Source: Candidatus Accumulibacter proximus
GTDB taxonomy: Bacteria > Pseudomonadota > Gammaproteobacteria > Burkholderiales > Rhodocyclaceae
NCBI GenBank assembly: GCA_016709675.1
Contig: JADJMH010000018.1
Coordinates: 70,073 to 134,072, forward strand
Direction: 5' to 3'
Length of the DNA stretch: 64,000 nt
Numbering within the stretch: the stretch's first letter is position 1; each line of letters begins with the position of its first letter. A program made the position numbers and the translations under genes. Below, in pieces: positions 8,535 to 17,599 of the stretch. The notes under the pieces are model-generated. The model was given only the letters and a program-made list of their open reading frames with translations, searched no databases and was not told the origin of the DNA.

Positions 8535-8908
8535 CCCTGGCCGGCAGACCCGCCCTCGGCCGCTGCCCGGCGCACCCTGAGCGGACCCTTGCCACCCCAC
8601 AGCTCCTCCAGGTTGTAGTAGCTGCGTACCGCCGGCTGCATGACATGAACAATGATGTCGCCGAGGTCGACCAGAACCCACTCGCCAACTTCCTCGCCTT
8701 CGCAAGAGAGGACTTGACCGCCCGCTGCGCGCACCTTGTCCTGCACGTTGCGGGCCAGTGATTTCACCTGACGGTTCGAGTCGCCACAGGCGATGACCAT
8801 GCGGTCAAAAAGCGAGGTCAGGCGGCTGGTGTTGATGACTTCGATATCACGGGCCTTGATGTCGTCAAGGGCATCGACAACGAGCTTTTCTAGTTGGGGA
8901 AGTTTCAT
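8531..8908 (-). CDS. rsfS: Ribosome silencing factor RsfS
   Basis: 125 aa. RsfS binds ribosomal protein uL14 and blocks subunit joining under nutrient limitation. Family features are the opening VVDALDDIKARDI, the central GDSNRQVKSLA and the GEWVLVDLGDIIVHVM strand-helix followed by YYNLEELW. The C-terminal tail is rich in Gly/Ala and variable. It sits between nadD and rlmH, the conserved arrangement in proteobacteria. Confidence 0.96.
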   Translation of the reverse strand: MKLPQLEKLVVDALDDIKARDIEVINTSRLTSLFDRMVIACGDSNRQVKSLARNVQDKVRAAGGQVLSCEGEEVGEWVLVDLGDIIVHVMQPAVRSYYNLEELWGGKGPLRVRRAAAEGGSAGQG

Positions 8909-8915
8909 TGCTGGG

Positions 8916-9590
8916 TCAGTACTCCGGGTAAAGGTGCTGGTCTTGAATGTAAGCGATCACGGTGTCGGGCAGCAAATAACGGACACTCCCTCCGCTGGCC
9001 AGCAGCCGGCGGATCTGCGTCGCGGAGATCGCCAGTTGGGTCATGGCAAAGGTGACGATGCCTCCCGACGGTGACTTGCTGAGGGTCGACGGGTTGGTGC
9101 ACAAGCGCTCACGGTAACAGGCCGCCAGAGCCGCTGGCAGTTGAGCTGCATCGATCGCAAAGCCCGGGCGATGGGCCACGGCAAGGTGCGCCAGATCGAA
9201 CAGCGACTGCCATCGATACCAGCCCGGCAGACCAGCGAAGGCGTCGGCACCGACCAGCAGCACCAGCGGTTGCTGCGGCCCGCACTGATCGGCCTCGCGC
9301 AGACGTTCGAGCGTGGTCACGGTGTAACTCGGCTGCGCGGCTTCCACTTCAGCGGCATCGACGGCGAAGCGGCGATTATCGGCAGTCGCCAGACGCACCA
9401 TCGCCAGGCGTTGCCCTGCAGTCACCCGCGGCACGCCGCGCAGTGCCGGCTGGCCTGCCGGAATCCAGCGTATGCCGGCAAGCCCGAGCCGGTCGGCCGC
9501 CTCTTCGGCGAGGCGCAGGTGACCATAATGAACCGGGTCGAAGGTGCCGCCAAAGACGCCCAGTGGCTGGTTGACCAGCCAATCAGGCAT
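8916..9590 (-). CDS. nadD: Nicotinate-nucleotide adenylyltransferase NadD
   Basis: 224 aa. Makes deamido-NAD from nicotinate mononucleotide and ATP. The nucleotidyltransferase motif GVFGGTFDPVHYGHL is at residues 11-25, VGADAFAGLPGWYRW is central and the signature ISATQIRRLLASG is near the C-terminus. I chose the ATG at 9590; the frame is open further upstream but conserved sequence begins here. It overlaps the stop of the upstream membrane-protein gene by eight bases. Confidence 0.96.
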   Translation of the reverse strand: MPDWLVNQPLGVFGGTFDPVHYGHLRLAEEAADRLGLAGIRWIPAGQPALRGVPRVTAGQRLAMVRLATADNRRFAVDAAEVEAAQPSYTVTTLERLREADQCGPQQPLVLLVGADAFAGLPGWYRWQSLFDLAHLAVAHRPGFAIDAAQLPAALAACYRERLCTNPSTLSKSPSGGIVTFAMTQLAISATQIRRLLASGGSVRYLLPDTVIAYIQDQHLYPEY

Positions 9591-10359
9591 CTTCGTCCAC
9601 AGCGACAAACACCTCGCGGTAACTGACGTAGAAGCTGGCAAACAGCGTCGGTGCAAGAACCAGAATGATCAGCACCGTCATCAGCACCGTCAGGAGCGCC
9701 GCGCCGCTGGGTAGCATGGCGGCCAGCACGCCAAGGACCACTCCCGGCACCAGTGTCGCGACGACCAGGATGGCCACCGAGTAGACGAGAAAAGCCCGCC
9801 AGTTCCGCACGCAGGCGACGAAACTGAAGAACAGGGCCTTGGCGGGCGACAGGCCATGCCAGCCGGCAAGCACCGGCGCATACCAGTAGGCCATGACCAG
9901 CGGGCACAGAAGAAGCAGTGCGATCTGAGTGGCGAGCAGCAGGCTGCCGTCACTCAGCGCTTCCTCGTCCGGCTTCTGGCCAGCGAGCATCATCGCCATC
10001 AGGGCACCGTTGTCAGCTAGTGACGACACGGTGAGAATCCCCACTGTCGCCGCCAGGTAGATCGCGCCCAGGGTGAGCAGCGAACGCAGGTTGCTCCGAA
10101 AGCCGGAGAACAGCAGTTGCGGCGCGAGCGGGCTGCCACGATCGATGTTGCGGCAGGCGTTCATCAGGCTGACCGAGAAGGCCGGGATACACAGCGTCGT
10201 GACGACCGTGCCGATCACGGGAATGATGTTCACCACGGCCATCAGCATCCAGTAGCTGATGACGAGAAAAGTCAGCATCAGATGATTCTTGCGAAAAATC
10301 CGGAAGCCTTCGGTCAGCCAGCGCCATCCTTGCGCGGCGGGAAGAGTCAGTGCTTGCAT
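9583..10359 (-). CDS. BPSS1780-type integral membrane protein
   Basis: 258 aa with about six hydrophobic segments. It begins with LPAAQGWRWLTEGFRIFRKN, typical of the BPSS1780 family of unknown function found in betaproteobacteria, and ends with the family tail SYREVFVAV. The open frame continues upstream into damaged sequence, but the ATG at 10359 starts the conserved part. It overlaps nadD by eight bases and is followed upstream by a broken paralogue, so there was probably a tandem pair. Confidence 0.85.
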   Translation of the reverse strand: MQALTLPAAQGWRWLTEGFRIFRKNHLMLTFLVISYWMLMAVVNIIPVIGTVVTTLCIPAFSVSLMNACRNIDRGSPLAPQLLFSGFRSNLRSLLTLGAIYLAATVGILTVSSLADNGALMAMMLAGQKPDEEALSDGSLLLATQIALLLLCPLVMAYWYAPVLAGWHGLSPAKALFFSFVACVRNWRAFLVYSVAILVVATLVPGVVLGVLAAMLPSGAALLTVLMTVLIILVLAPTLFASFYVSYREVFVAVDEDA

Positions 10360-10372
10360 GTCGTCTGGCCGC

Positions 10373-10680
10373 TCAGGCGGCGATGAAAATGTCACGATAG
10401 GAAGACACGCGGGCGACCAGTACACCGGAGCGCAGCAAGAAGAACACCTGGACAGCGCAGAGAACCAGGAACCCGAGGCGTCGGGGGGGGGGGGGGGGCC
10501 CGGCCGGGCACTTGAACAGACAGCGCGAGCGAACAGAAGCACAGCACCATGCTGAGAATCGGCGCAGAATCCCTGGACGGACGATGAAACCGGGTTGCCC
10601 ATGCCACCGCCAAAACCGGAAAACCAGCAGGTCGATGGCATTAGAGCACGCCAGCAAGACCAGAGCGCCGGTGGCCGCCG
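10373..10680 (-). pseudogene. Broken paralogue of the membrane protein (C-terminal fragment)
   Basis: The minus strand ends here with SSYRDIFIAA followed by a stop, the same tail motif as in the adjacent BPSS1780-type protein (SYREVFVAV). The reading frame is interrupted by a run of 16 G (10483-10498) and the 5' part runs into a block of pure G/C sequence. It is therefore either a real gene hidden by bad sequence or a decayed duplicate. The boundaries are approximate. Confidence 0.45.
10483..10498. repeat. Poly-G run (16 G)
   Basis: Sixteen G in a row inside a coding region. It introduces Pro codons on the minus strand and breaks the reading frame. Likely a sequencing or consensus artefact. 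Confidence 0.9.
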
Positions 10681-10684
10681 AAAA

Positions 10685-10908
10685 CCGGCGCCCGGCGCGG
10701 CGCCGCCCCCCCCCGCCGCCCCGCCCGCCCCGCCCCGGGCCCGGCCGCGGCCGCCCCCCGCGGGGGGGGGCGGCGGGGGGGGGGGCGGCCCGGGGCCCGC
10801 CCGGCCCGCCCCCCGGGGCGCCCCCCCGGCCCGCCCCCCCCCCCCCCGCCCCCGCCCCCCCGCCCCCCGCCCCGCCCCCCCCCCCGGCCCGGCCCCCCCG
10901 GCCCCGGC
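10685..10908. other. 224-base block containing only G and C
   Basis: From 10685 to 10908 there is not a single A or T. The block is made of irregular C and G runs and has no codon structure on either strand. Such a block is extremely unlikely in a genome of about 65% GC. I read it as an assembly or base-calling artefact, possibly covering a gap. From 10909 to 11098 the sequence looks normal again, but I recognise no gene in it. Confidence 0.85.
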
Positions 10909-11098
10909 TCGACTCTGCGGCTGGCGCCGTCGAAGGCAGGGGCGGGAATCGGGAAGTGCTCCATGACCATGCTCGTCCAGACCTGAAGGTAGCGGATGCT
11001 AGCGGCCCTCAACGGCTTAGGCAAGCAGTGCCGCGCGGCGCTCGCCACCCGGTTCCGCCGGGGAGGGGCATCGCATGCCTCGGGATCACCGCTCGGAC

Positions 11099-12382
11099 TC
11101 AGGCGCGGCGGCGCGTCAGCAGCAGGCGCTCAATCGCGTTGAGAAATTCGTAGAGCGCCGCGAAATCTCCAAAGAGCGTTTCGTTGCCCGGTGGCGAGCG
11201 GCGGAATTTCTCCTCAGCGCGGACAAGGGAGAATACCTCCTCGAAGCTGCGTCGGCCGTCGATGTACTTCAGGATGAACTTGCCGAACGTGCCGGTATCA
11301 ACCGGAGCGGTGATACCCGTGTGGCTGTGCTGCATGACGAAGGGGTTGGCGGTATTGCGATGGATTATCGCCGACAGTTCCGGTCCGGTAATCGGTTCGT
11401 GGCAAAAGAAGGGAATACACGCCGGGTCACCGTAGGGTGCGACGCGCATGCCGCGGGTGAGAAAGAACACATGCATGACCAGGGTGCCGCCGATCAGTTC
11501 GGCTATGGCGTGCTGTCGTCGCAGCGGCATTTGCCTGACCTTTGCCAGGAAGGGCGGCTGCCGCGGTGCCAGGATCAACTGCGGCAAGTACGGCGATCGA
11601 CCGCGGCCGACATCGGAGAACTGGATGTGAAAGCCGTGTTGGTCGTGTAGCCAGGCGTAGAGCTGCTCGACCGTGTATGAGCGGTCCTGCGCATGCAGCA
11701 GCAGATCGTAGATGCCGGCATCGCCATGCCGGTGATCGAAGACCAGTTGTTCGCCGCGCGCGAACCAGTTTGTCGGTGGTAGCGTCGCCAACAACTGGCG
11801 TGCGTTCTCGAGGCGGCCTGCCATGCTGTCGGTGTCCGCGTTGATCTGGCGCAGCAGTTCCTGCATCTGGTAAACACCGGTGCGGCCGTAGGTTGCATAG
11901 ACCATCATCCCGATCGCGCCGTCGGCTGCAAGAACTTGCGTCAGGGACCTGAACCCGGCGTCAGGATCCGGCAGGTGGTGCAGGACTCCCGAACAGTTGA
12001 TGTAGTCAAACTGGCCAAGGCCGAGTTGCGGCAGATCAAGCAGCGACTCCTGCACCCACTGGATGTTGTCCAGGCCGCGAATTTCAGCCCGGCGACGCGC
12101 GATGGAAATGCTCGCCTCGCTCAGATCGAGATGGACGATGCTCGCGCTCTTCCCACGCAGCTGCTCGGCAAGATAAATCGTCGCGTCACCGGTACCGCCG
12201 CCCGCAACCAGGACGCGAAAACCACTCTTGAAGTCCTGTTCCCCAGCGAAGCAATAATGGTTGATCATCGCCAGAGAATCGAGCCAGGTTGTGACCAGCC
12301 GCTGCCGTTCCTCTGTCGGGTCGCGCGAGGGATATGGGAGCGCTTCATACTGCTCGTGGACTTGCGACAGGGAATTATTCAT
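11099..12382 (-). CDS. Class I SAM-dependent methyltransferase with C-terminal extension
   Basis: 427 aa. After a short N-terminus with YEALPYPSRDP, the SAM-binding fold shows RVLVAGGGTGDATIYLAEQL (about residues 54-73), the acidic loop HLDLSEASISIARRRA and FDYINCSGVLHHLPDP. The last ~200 residues form a separate region with FGKFILKYIDGRRSFEEVF, a motif seen in some methyltransferases that carry a PqqD-like or unknown tail. The substrate is unknown. The ATG at 12382 is preferred because the earlier frame lacks conserved sequence. The gene stands alone between two low-complexity blocks. Confidence 0.8.
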   Translation of the reverse strand: MNNSLSQVHEQYEALPYPSRDPTEERQRLVTTWLDSLAMINHYCFAGEQDFKSGFRVLVAGGGTGDATIYLAEQLRGKSASIVHLDLSEASISIARRRAEIRGLDNIQWVQESLLDLPQLGLGQFDYINCSGVLHHLPDPDAGFRSLTQVLAADGAIGMMVYATYGRTGVYQMQELLRQINADTDSMAGRLENARQLLATLPPTNWFARGEQLVFDHRHGDAGIYDLLLHAQDRSYTVEQLYAWLHDQHGFHIQFSDVGRGRSPYLPQLILAPRQPPFLAKVRQMPLRRQHAIAELIGGTLVMHVFFLTRGMRVAPYGDPACIPFFCHEPITGPELSAIIHRNTANPFVMQHSHTGITAPVDTGTFGKFILKYIDGRRSFEEVFSLVRAEEKFRRSPPGNETLFGDFAALYEFLNAIERLLLTRRRA

Positions 12383-12584
12383 GCAGAGGTATTTCAACAG
12401 GATCGCGGGAGCCAACGGCGCTGGCACCAGAGCAGGCTGGCGGAGGGTTCTGCGGCACCGGGTCGGCAATCGTCAGCATGTGCCACCGAGGCGTAGAGTT
12501 CAAGTGAAGGTAGGTTCCAGGCGCCTTGCGCGCGACCTTCCAGCGTGCCCGGGGAGGAGAATGCCAGCCGGCCTGCGTCCGCCC

Positions 12585-12645
12585 GGGGGGGGGGGGGCGA
12601 AAGCGGGGAGGGGGGGAGAAAAAAGGGCCGAAACCCCGCGGGGTT
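12585..12645. repeat. Poly-G and purine low-complexity block
   Basis: Thirteen G (12585-12597) followed by G-rich and A-rich purine runs up to 12637. The pattern resembles the block at 10483-10908. It lies just outside the 3' end of the DUF2782 gene. The interval 12383-12584 holds no gene I can support. Confidence 0.8.
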
Positions 12646-12663
12646 CATCTGCCAGATAGCCGG

Positions 12664-13005
12664 TCAGAACGTACCGATGACCCACATCGGGACAGAGACG
12701 TCGGCATTGCCCATCGTCTCCCGGCTGAAGTTTCCGTCACCTTTCCGGTCAACCAGGTAGTAGGGAACCCCATGTTCCGGCGTGACCTTGATCATGAAGA
12801 GGCGTCCGTTGATCCGGTGCTCCTCGACGGTGTTCCCCTCGCGCTTGATGATCGTCACCTCGGGTTCAAGGGCGGCATCAAAGGGGGCCATTTCCGGTGG
12901 CGGTGGCGGCACTGCCGGCAAGGGCTGCAGCTCTGCCTTGCTCTGGGCGAGAACCGGTGCAGCAGCGAAAGCCAACGTGGCCAGAAGGGCTTGAATCCGA
13001 CGCAT
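12664..13005 (-). CDS. Exported DUF2782 family protein
   Basis: 113 aa with a signal peptide (about residues 1-21, ending VLAQ), a Pro-rich linker PAVPPPPPEM and a compact domain with EVTIIKREGNTVEEHRING and VPYYLVDRKGDGNFSRE. DUF2782 proteins are small periplasmic proteins of unknown function, usually found beside polA and homoserine kinase in betaproteobacteria. Here polA is divergent and adjacent, while homoserine kinase is not seen; the damaged sequence upstream may hide it. Confidence 0.85.
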   Translation of the reverse strand: MRRIQALLATLAFAAAPVLAQSKAELQPLPAVPPPPPEMAPFDAALEPEVTIIKREGNTVEEHRINGRLFMIKVTPEHGVPYYLVDRKGDGNFSRETMGNADVSVPMWVIGTF

Positions 13006-13240
13006 GAGAGAATTTCCGGGTGATTGAACAATCGGCAGGAACTTGATCAGTCCTGACAGCGATTGTAGTACAGATTGGCCAGCAGTCCGCGTTCGCAGGG
13101 CTGATGGCGGCTCGGTAGGCCCTACGAACTCTGCCATAATGCCGACAACCCGCAGCATCCGGACTGCTCCGCGCGACTTGCCGGCAGTGTCTTGGTCTGG
13201 CGGGGAAATCCTCCCTTCCCGTTGATTTTCTTACGTGCCC

Positions 13241-16003
13241 ATGCCTACCTTGCTGCTGGTCGACGGTTCGTCCTACCTCTATCGCGCCTTTCACGCCATG
13301 CCCGACCTGCGGACGACGCAGAACGAACCGACGGGAGCGATCCACGGCGTCCTGAACATGCTGCGCCGACTGGAAAGCGACTACCGCGCGTCGGGAATCG
13401 ACTACAAGGGCTGCGTTTTCGATGCCAAGGGCAGGACTTTTCGCGATGACTGGTATCCGCAGTACAAGGCGAACCGTCCGCCAATGCCTGAAGACATGGT
13501 CCGTCAGATCGAACCCCTGCACGACGCCATCGCAGCGCTCGGCTGGCCGCTGCTGATTATCGACGGTGTCGAGGCCGACGACGTGATCGCTACGCTGACG
13601 ACGCAGGCGACGGGGCAAGGCGTGCAGGTCGTGGTGTCGACGGGTGACAAGGATCTCGCGCAACTGGTGAGCCCGCAGGTCAGGCTGGTCAATACCATGA
13701 GCAACGAGGTGCTCGACGAAGCGGGCGTGATCAGCAAGTTCGGCGTGCCGGCGGAACGGATCGTTGACTATCTGGCGCTGATCGGTGACACGGTCGACAA
13801 TGTGCCGGGGGTCGACAAGGTCGGCGCCAAGACGGCGGTGAAGTGGCTGGCCGAGTACGGCTCGCTCGACGGCGTGATCGCCGCCGCCGCTGACATCGGC
13901 GGTGTCGTTGGGAAGAACCTGCGCCGGGCGCTGGACTTTCTGCCTCTGGCGCGCCGACTGGTGACGGTTCGCCGCGATCTTCAGTTGCCGCTGGCGCTCG
14001 CCGACCTCACGCCACGCGCGGCCGATCGCGAACGACTGATCGAGATCTTTTCGTACTATGAGATGCGCACGTGGCTGAAGGAAGTCCAGAGCGATGGTGC
14101 AGGCGACGGCCGGGCACCCCATGCCGCAGCGTCCGCAGACGGACTTTCGAGCCTGCCCGAGAGCCTGCCGTCAGACGGTGCCCACCGCGCGGCCTACGAA
14201 ACGATCCTTGACTGGCAGACCTTCGAGCGCTGGCTGGAAAAAATCGAGCACTCGCCGCTGACGGCACTCGATACCGAGACCACCAGCCTGGATCCCTTTG
14301 CCGCACGCCTGGTCGGGCTGTCCCTGGCGCTTGCACCGGGGGAAGCGGCGTATCTGCCGCTGGCCCATCATTATCCCGATGCACCGGCGCAGTTGCCGCT
14401 CGATGAAGTCCTGGCGCGGCTGAAGCCCTGGCTGGAATCCGACCGGCACGCGAAGATCGGGCAGAACCTGAAGTATGACCAGCATGTGCTGGCCAACCAC
14501 CGCGTTCACCTGACCGGAGTGCGGCACGATACGCTGTTGCAATCGTATGTCCTCGAGTCCGGCAAGGAAGGCGTTCGCGGGCATGACCTGGGCCAGCTCG
14601 CGACCCGCCACCTCGGTCTGGCGACGATCCCCTACGAGGCGCTGTGCGGCAAGGGAGCCAACCAGATTGGTTTTGACCAGGTGGCGGTCGACCGGGCCGC
14701 CGAATACGCCGCCGAAGATGCCGACCTCTGCCTTCGCCTGCACGCGCGGCTTTATCCGCAGATCGTCGCCGATGCCGGTCTCTCGCGAGTGTATGAGACG
14801 ATCGAACTACCGGTGCGCGACATCCTCTTCCGCATGGAACGTACCGGCGTGCTGATCGACTCGCAACTCCTCACGCAGCAGAGCCACGAAATCGGCAAGC
14901 GTCTGCTGGAGATCGAAGCGCGGGCGCACGCCGCCGCCGGGCAGCCGTTCAACCTCAACTCGCCGAAGCAACTGGCGGAAATCCTGTTCGACAGGCTGGG
15001 CCTGCCGGTAAAGAAGAAGACGCCGTCGGGAACGCCGTCGACCGACGAGGAAGTCCTCTCCGAGCTGGCGCTCGACTACCCGCTGCCCAAGATCCTGCTC
15101 GAATCGAGACAGCTCGCCAAGTTGAAGGGCACCTATACCGACAAGCTGCCGAAGATGGTCAATGCGGCGACCGGCCGCGTGCACACCAGCTATGCGCAGG
15201 CGGTGGCGGTCACCGGGCGCCTCGCGTCGAGCGATCCCAATCTGCAGAACATCCCGGTGCGCACGGCAGAAGGTCGGCGGATTCGGGCCGCCTTCATCGC
15301 CCCACCCGGCAGCCACATCGTTTCGGCAGACTATTCGCAGATCGAACTGCGCATCATGGCGCACCTATCGGAGGACACGCGCCTGCTCGAAGCCTTCGCC
15401 CAAGGCGAGGACGTGCATCGGGCAACGGCCGGCGAGATTTTCGGTGTCAACCCGAGCGAAGTCGGACCCGATCAGCGGCGGGTCGCCAAGGTCATCAACT
15501 TCGGCCTGATCTACGGCATGAGCGCTTTCGGTCTCGCCCGCCAGCTCGACCTTGAACGCGCCGCTGCGCAAGCATACATCGAGCGCTATTTCGCGCGTTA
15601 CCCCGGTGTCGCGCGCTACATGTCGAGCGCGCGCGAAACCGCCCGAACACAGGGCTACGTCGAAACGGTATTCGGCCGTCGCCTGTGGCTGCCCGAGATC
15701 CAGTCCAGCCAAGCCGCCCGGCGCCAGGGTGCCGAACGTGCGGCGATCAACGCGCCGATGCAGGGTTCGGCGGCTGATCTGATCAAGTCGGCGATGATCG
15801 TCGTGCAGCGCTGGCTTGACGCTGAGCGTCTGCGGTCGCGCCTGTTGATGCAAGTGCATGATGAGCTGGTGCTGGAAGTGCCGGACGATGAACTGGCGCG
15901 AGTGCGCGACGAGTTGCCGCGTTTGATGACCGAATGGGCCAGCCTGCGCGTACCACTGGTGGTCGACGTCGGCGTCGGCCTGAACTGGGATGAAGCCCAT
16001 TGA
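13241..16003 (+). CDS. polA: DNA polymerase I
   Basis: 920 aa, full length, three domains. The 5' nuclease domain starts LLLVDGSSYLYRAFHAMP and contains GVEADDVIATL and the H3TH region GVDKVGAKTA. The 3'-5' exonuclease domain keeps its metal ligands (ALDTETTSLDP, and YAAEDADL near its end), so proofreading looks intact. The polymerase domain has SADYSQIELRIMAHLS, RRVAKVINFGLIYGMSAFGLA and LLMQVHDELVLEVP. A GTG at 13235 is a possible alternative start two codons earlier. It replicates through repair gaps and removes RNA primers. Confidence 0.98.
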   Translation: MPTLLLVDGSSYLYRAFHAMPDLRTTQNEPTGAIHGVLNMLRRLESDYRASGIDYKGCVFDAKGRTFRDDWYPQYKANRPPMPEDMVRQIEPLHDAIAALGWPLLIIDGVEADDVIATLTTQATGQGVQVVVSTGDKDLAQLVSPQVRLVNTMSNEVLDEAGVISKFGVPAERIVDYLALIGDTVDNVPGVDKVGAKTAVKWLAEYGSLDGVIAAAADIGGVVGKNLRRALDFLPLARRLVTVRRDLQLPLALADLTPRAADRERLIEIFSYYEMRTWLKEVQSDGAGDGRAPHAAASADGLSSLPESLPSDGAHRAAYETILDWQTFERWLEKIEHSPLTALDTETTSLDPFAARLVGLSLALAPGEAAYLPLAHHYPDAPAQLPLDEVLARLKPWLESDRHAKIGQNLKYDQHVLANHRVHLTGVRHDTLLQSYVLESGKEGVRGHDLGQLATRHLGLATIPYEALCGKGANQIGFDQVAVDRAAEYAAEDADLCLRLHARLYPQIVADAGLSRVYETIELPVRDILFRMERTGVLIDSQLLTQQSHEIGKRLLEIEARAHAAAGQPFNLNSPKQLAEILFDRLGLPVKKKTPSGTPSTDEEVLSELALDYPLPKILLESRQLAKLKGTYTDKLPKMVNAATGRVHTSYAQAVAVTGRLASSDPNLQNIPVRTAEGRRIRAAFIAPPGSHIVSADYSQIELRIMAHLSEDTRLLEAFAQGEDVHRATAGEIFGVNPSEVGPDQRRVAKVINFGLIYGMSAFGLARQLDLERAAAQAYIERYFARYPGVARYMSSARETARTQGYVETVFGRRLWLPEIQSSQAARRQGAERAAINAPMQGSAADLIKSAMIVVQRWLDAERLRSRLLMQVHDELVLEVPDDELARVRDELPRLMTEWASLRVPLVVDVGVGLNWDEAH

Positions 16004-16133
16004 GCACACCAGCCCGGGGCATGTGGCATACTTTCCTCTTCTGTCATCCGGCAGAAAAACAAGAGTGGCTCCCTGACAACAGGCCGACCACGATACCGCA
16101 TGTCGAACCCGTACCATCATGGAGGAAACCGCA

Positions 16134-16541
16134 ATGACCGTCGCCATCAAAGAGCTGCAAGGAGCCACACCGGAAATCGTTGATAAGCTCAAGGGACAGG
16201 GAATCACCAATAACGAACAGTTGCTCGCCGCGGCCGCGGCCCCGGCCCAGCGCAAGGCACTGGCCAGCGCCTGCGAATGCGACGTCCGGGTCATCCTGGA
16301 ACTTACCAACCGCGCCGACCTCGCCCGCGTCAAGGGCGTCTCCGGGGTGTACTCGGACCTGCTCGAGAAAGCAGGCGTGGACACGGTCAAGGAACTGGCC
16401 ACGCGCCGCGCCGACAACCTGCATACCCGGATCCTCGACACCAACAACAAGGAGCAGGTTTGCAAGCAGCCTCCCGCTCTGTCGATGGTCGAGTCCTGGG
16501 TGGAGCAGGCCAAGGAACTGCCGAAGACGCTCAGCTATTGA
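16134..16541 (+). CDS. DUF4332 helix-hairpin-helix-like protein
   Basis: 135 aa. The ATG at 16134 follows GGAGG at 16121-16125 with eight bases between, which decides the start over the ATG at 16119. The sequence has two HhH-like segments typical of DUF4332 (KLKGQGITNNEQLL and LARVKGVSGVYSDLLEKAGVDTVKELATR). The function is unknown; such domains resemble DNA-binding or scaffold HhH modules. Confidence 0.85.
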   Translation: MTVAIKELQGATPEIVDKLKGQGITNNEQLLAAAAAPAQRKALASACECDVRVILELTNRADLARVKGVSGVYSDLLEKAGVDTVKELATRRADNLHTRILDTNNKEQVCKQPPALSMVESWVEQAKELPKTLSY

Positions 16542-16570
16542 CTGCGTCTCCTCGTCTCCCGGGCTTTGCG

Positions 16571-17134
16571 ATGTGCCTGCCGCTGCGCGCTCTTTGCCGG
16601 CCGATCGCCGGCCTGATGCTGCTGGGCCTGACCGGCCTGCTGGCGGCTTGCGCCAGCGGGCCGAGCAAGGTCGCGGTCTACCAGAGCGAAGGCTTCGAGG
16701 CCAACGAAACCTTCTCGCGCCTGTTCGACGCCAGCGCTGAAGCAACCTGCGAAGCCGCCCGCCGCGCGCTGCTCGGGCAGGGCTACCTGCTGACCACGGT
16801 CCGGCAAGATGCCATCAGCGCCAGCAAGCACTTCCAGCCCGAAGGCGAGGTGCACGTGCAAATCGCATTTCATGTCGTCTGCGTGGCGGAGGGCGATCTC
16901 GGCAAACTGGCCACGGCGTATGTGAATGCCATCGAGGAACGTTACGCGTTGAAGAAGAACCCCAACTCGGCCAGTGTCGGCGTGGCGGCGATCGGTTCGG
17001 TGTCGATCCCGCTCTCGGCGAGCGAGGATTCTCTGGTCAAAGTGGCAAGCGAAACGGTTCCCGCCGGTCCCTTCTACGACCGCTTCTTCGCTCTGATGCA
17101 GCGCAACCTGGTGCAGCAGGCGGGTGAGCGGTAG
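16571..17134 (+). CDS. DUF2242 family lipoprotein
   Basis: 187 aa. A type II signal peptide with the lipobox LLAAC puts the lipidated Cys at residue 27. The mature part holds the DUF2242 pattern AVYQSEGFEANETFSR and FYDRFFALMQRNL near the end. Probably an outer-membrane-anchored protein of unknown function. It starts 29 bases after the DUF4332 stop, so the two may be co-transcribed. Confidence 0.85.
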   Translation: MCLPLRALCRPIAGLMLLGLTGLLAACASGPSKVAVYQSEGFEANETFSRLFDASAEATCEAARRALLGQGYLLTTVRQDAISASKHFQPEGEVHVQIAFHVVCVAEGDLGKLATAYVNAIEERYALKKNPNSASVGVAAIGSVSIPLSASEDSLVKVASETVPAGPFYDRFFALMQRNLVQQAGER

Positions 17135-17141
17135 TTGATGC

Positions 17142-17471
17142 ATGGTCACTTCCCTGACGACAACGACAATTCCCGCGCGGGCCCAAACGCTGACCGTGCT
17201 CCGTTACATGAATGCGCGGGAGCCCATCCTGATGCTGCCCGGCGAGGATGACGGCTATGGCGCTCGCTGGACGCTGAGTGGTCAGCAGGTGCAGCCGGCC
17301 ATCGCGCAATACCTTATGGCGCGGGGTTTGATCGCCGAGACCGGGCGGACCGAACTCGGCGCCCGCAAACTCACACTGACCGCCGCAGGCCTCCGCGTTC
17401 GGGAGGAGGGCATCCGCTGGTGGTCGGGACTGAGCCCGATCAAAAAGCTGAAGGTCATCATTTTCGGCTGA
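17142..17471 (+). CDS. Hypothetical small protein
   Basis: 109 aa, starting seven bases after the lipoprotein gene. The arrangement YLMARGLIAETGRTELGARKLTLTAAGLRVREEG resembles a winged-helix wing, but the similarity is weak. No signal peptide or membrane segment. It is followed by a strong hairpin (17544-17567). I do not recognise a family. Confidence 0.65.
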   Translation: MVTSLTTTTIPARAQTLTVLRYMNAREPILMLPGEDDGYGARWTLSGQQVQPAIAQYLMARGLIAETGRTELGARKLTLTAAGLRVREEGIRWWSGLSPIKKLKVIIFG

Positions 17472-17543
17472 ACCGGCCACTGGGCAGCAGCGCGCCGCCG
17501 CCGGTTGCGAACCGGGCCGCCAAAAGACAAGGCCCAAAAGTTA

Positions 17544-17567
17544 AAGGCCCGCCTGGCGGCGGGCCTT
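17544..17567. terminator. Bidirectional hairpin terminator
   Basis: A perfect 10-bp stem AAGGCCCGCC / GGCGGGCCTT with a TGGC loop. It lies between two convergent genes (the hypothetical protein on plus and pccA on minus), with A-rich sequence on one side, so it may stop transcription from both. Confidence 0.75.
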
Positions 17568-17599
17568 GTGCGGACAGCGGGCATGTCGCCAGAAGGAGA

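Noticed and set aside
10685..10908. Pro/Gly-rich protein encoded in the G/C-only block
   Set aside because: Open frames exist on both strands only because there are no A or T to make stop codons; there is no real coding signal.
12878..14122. 414-codon minus-strand frame overlapping DUF2782 and the start of polA
   Set aside because: It covers the N-terminal nuclease domain of PolA, which is clearly coded on the plus strand.
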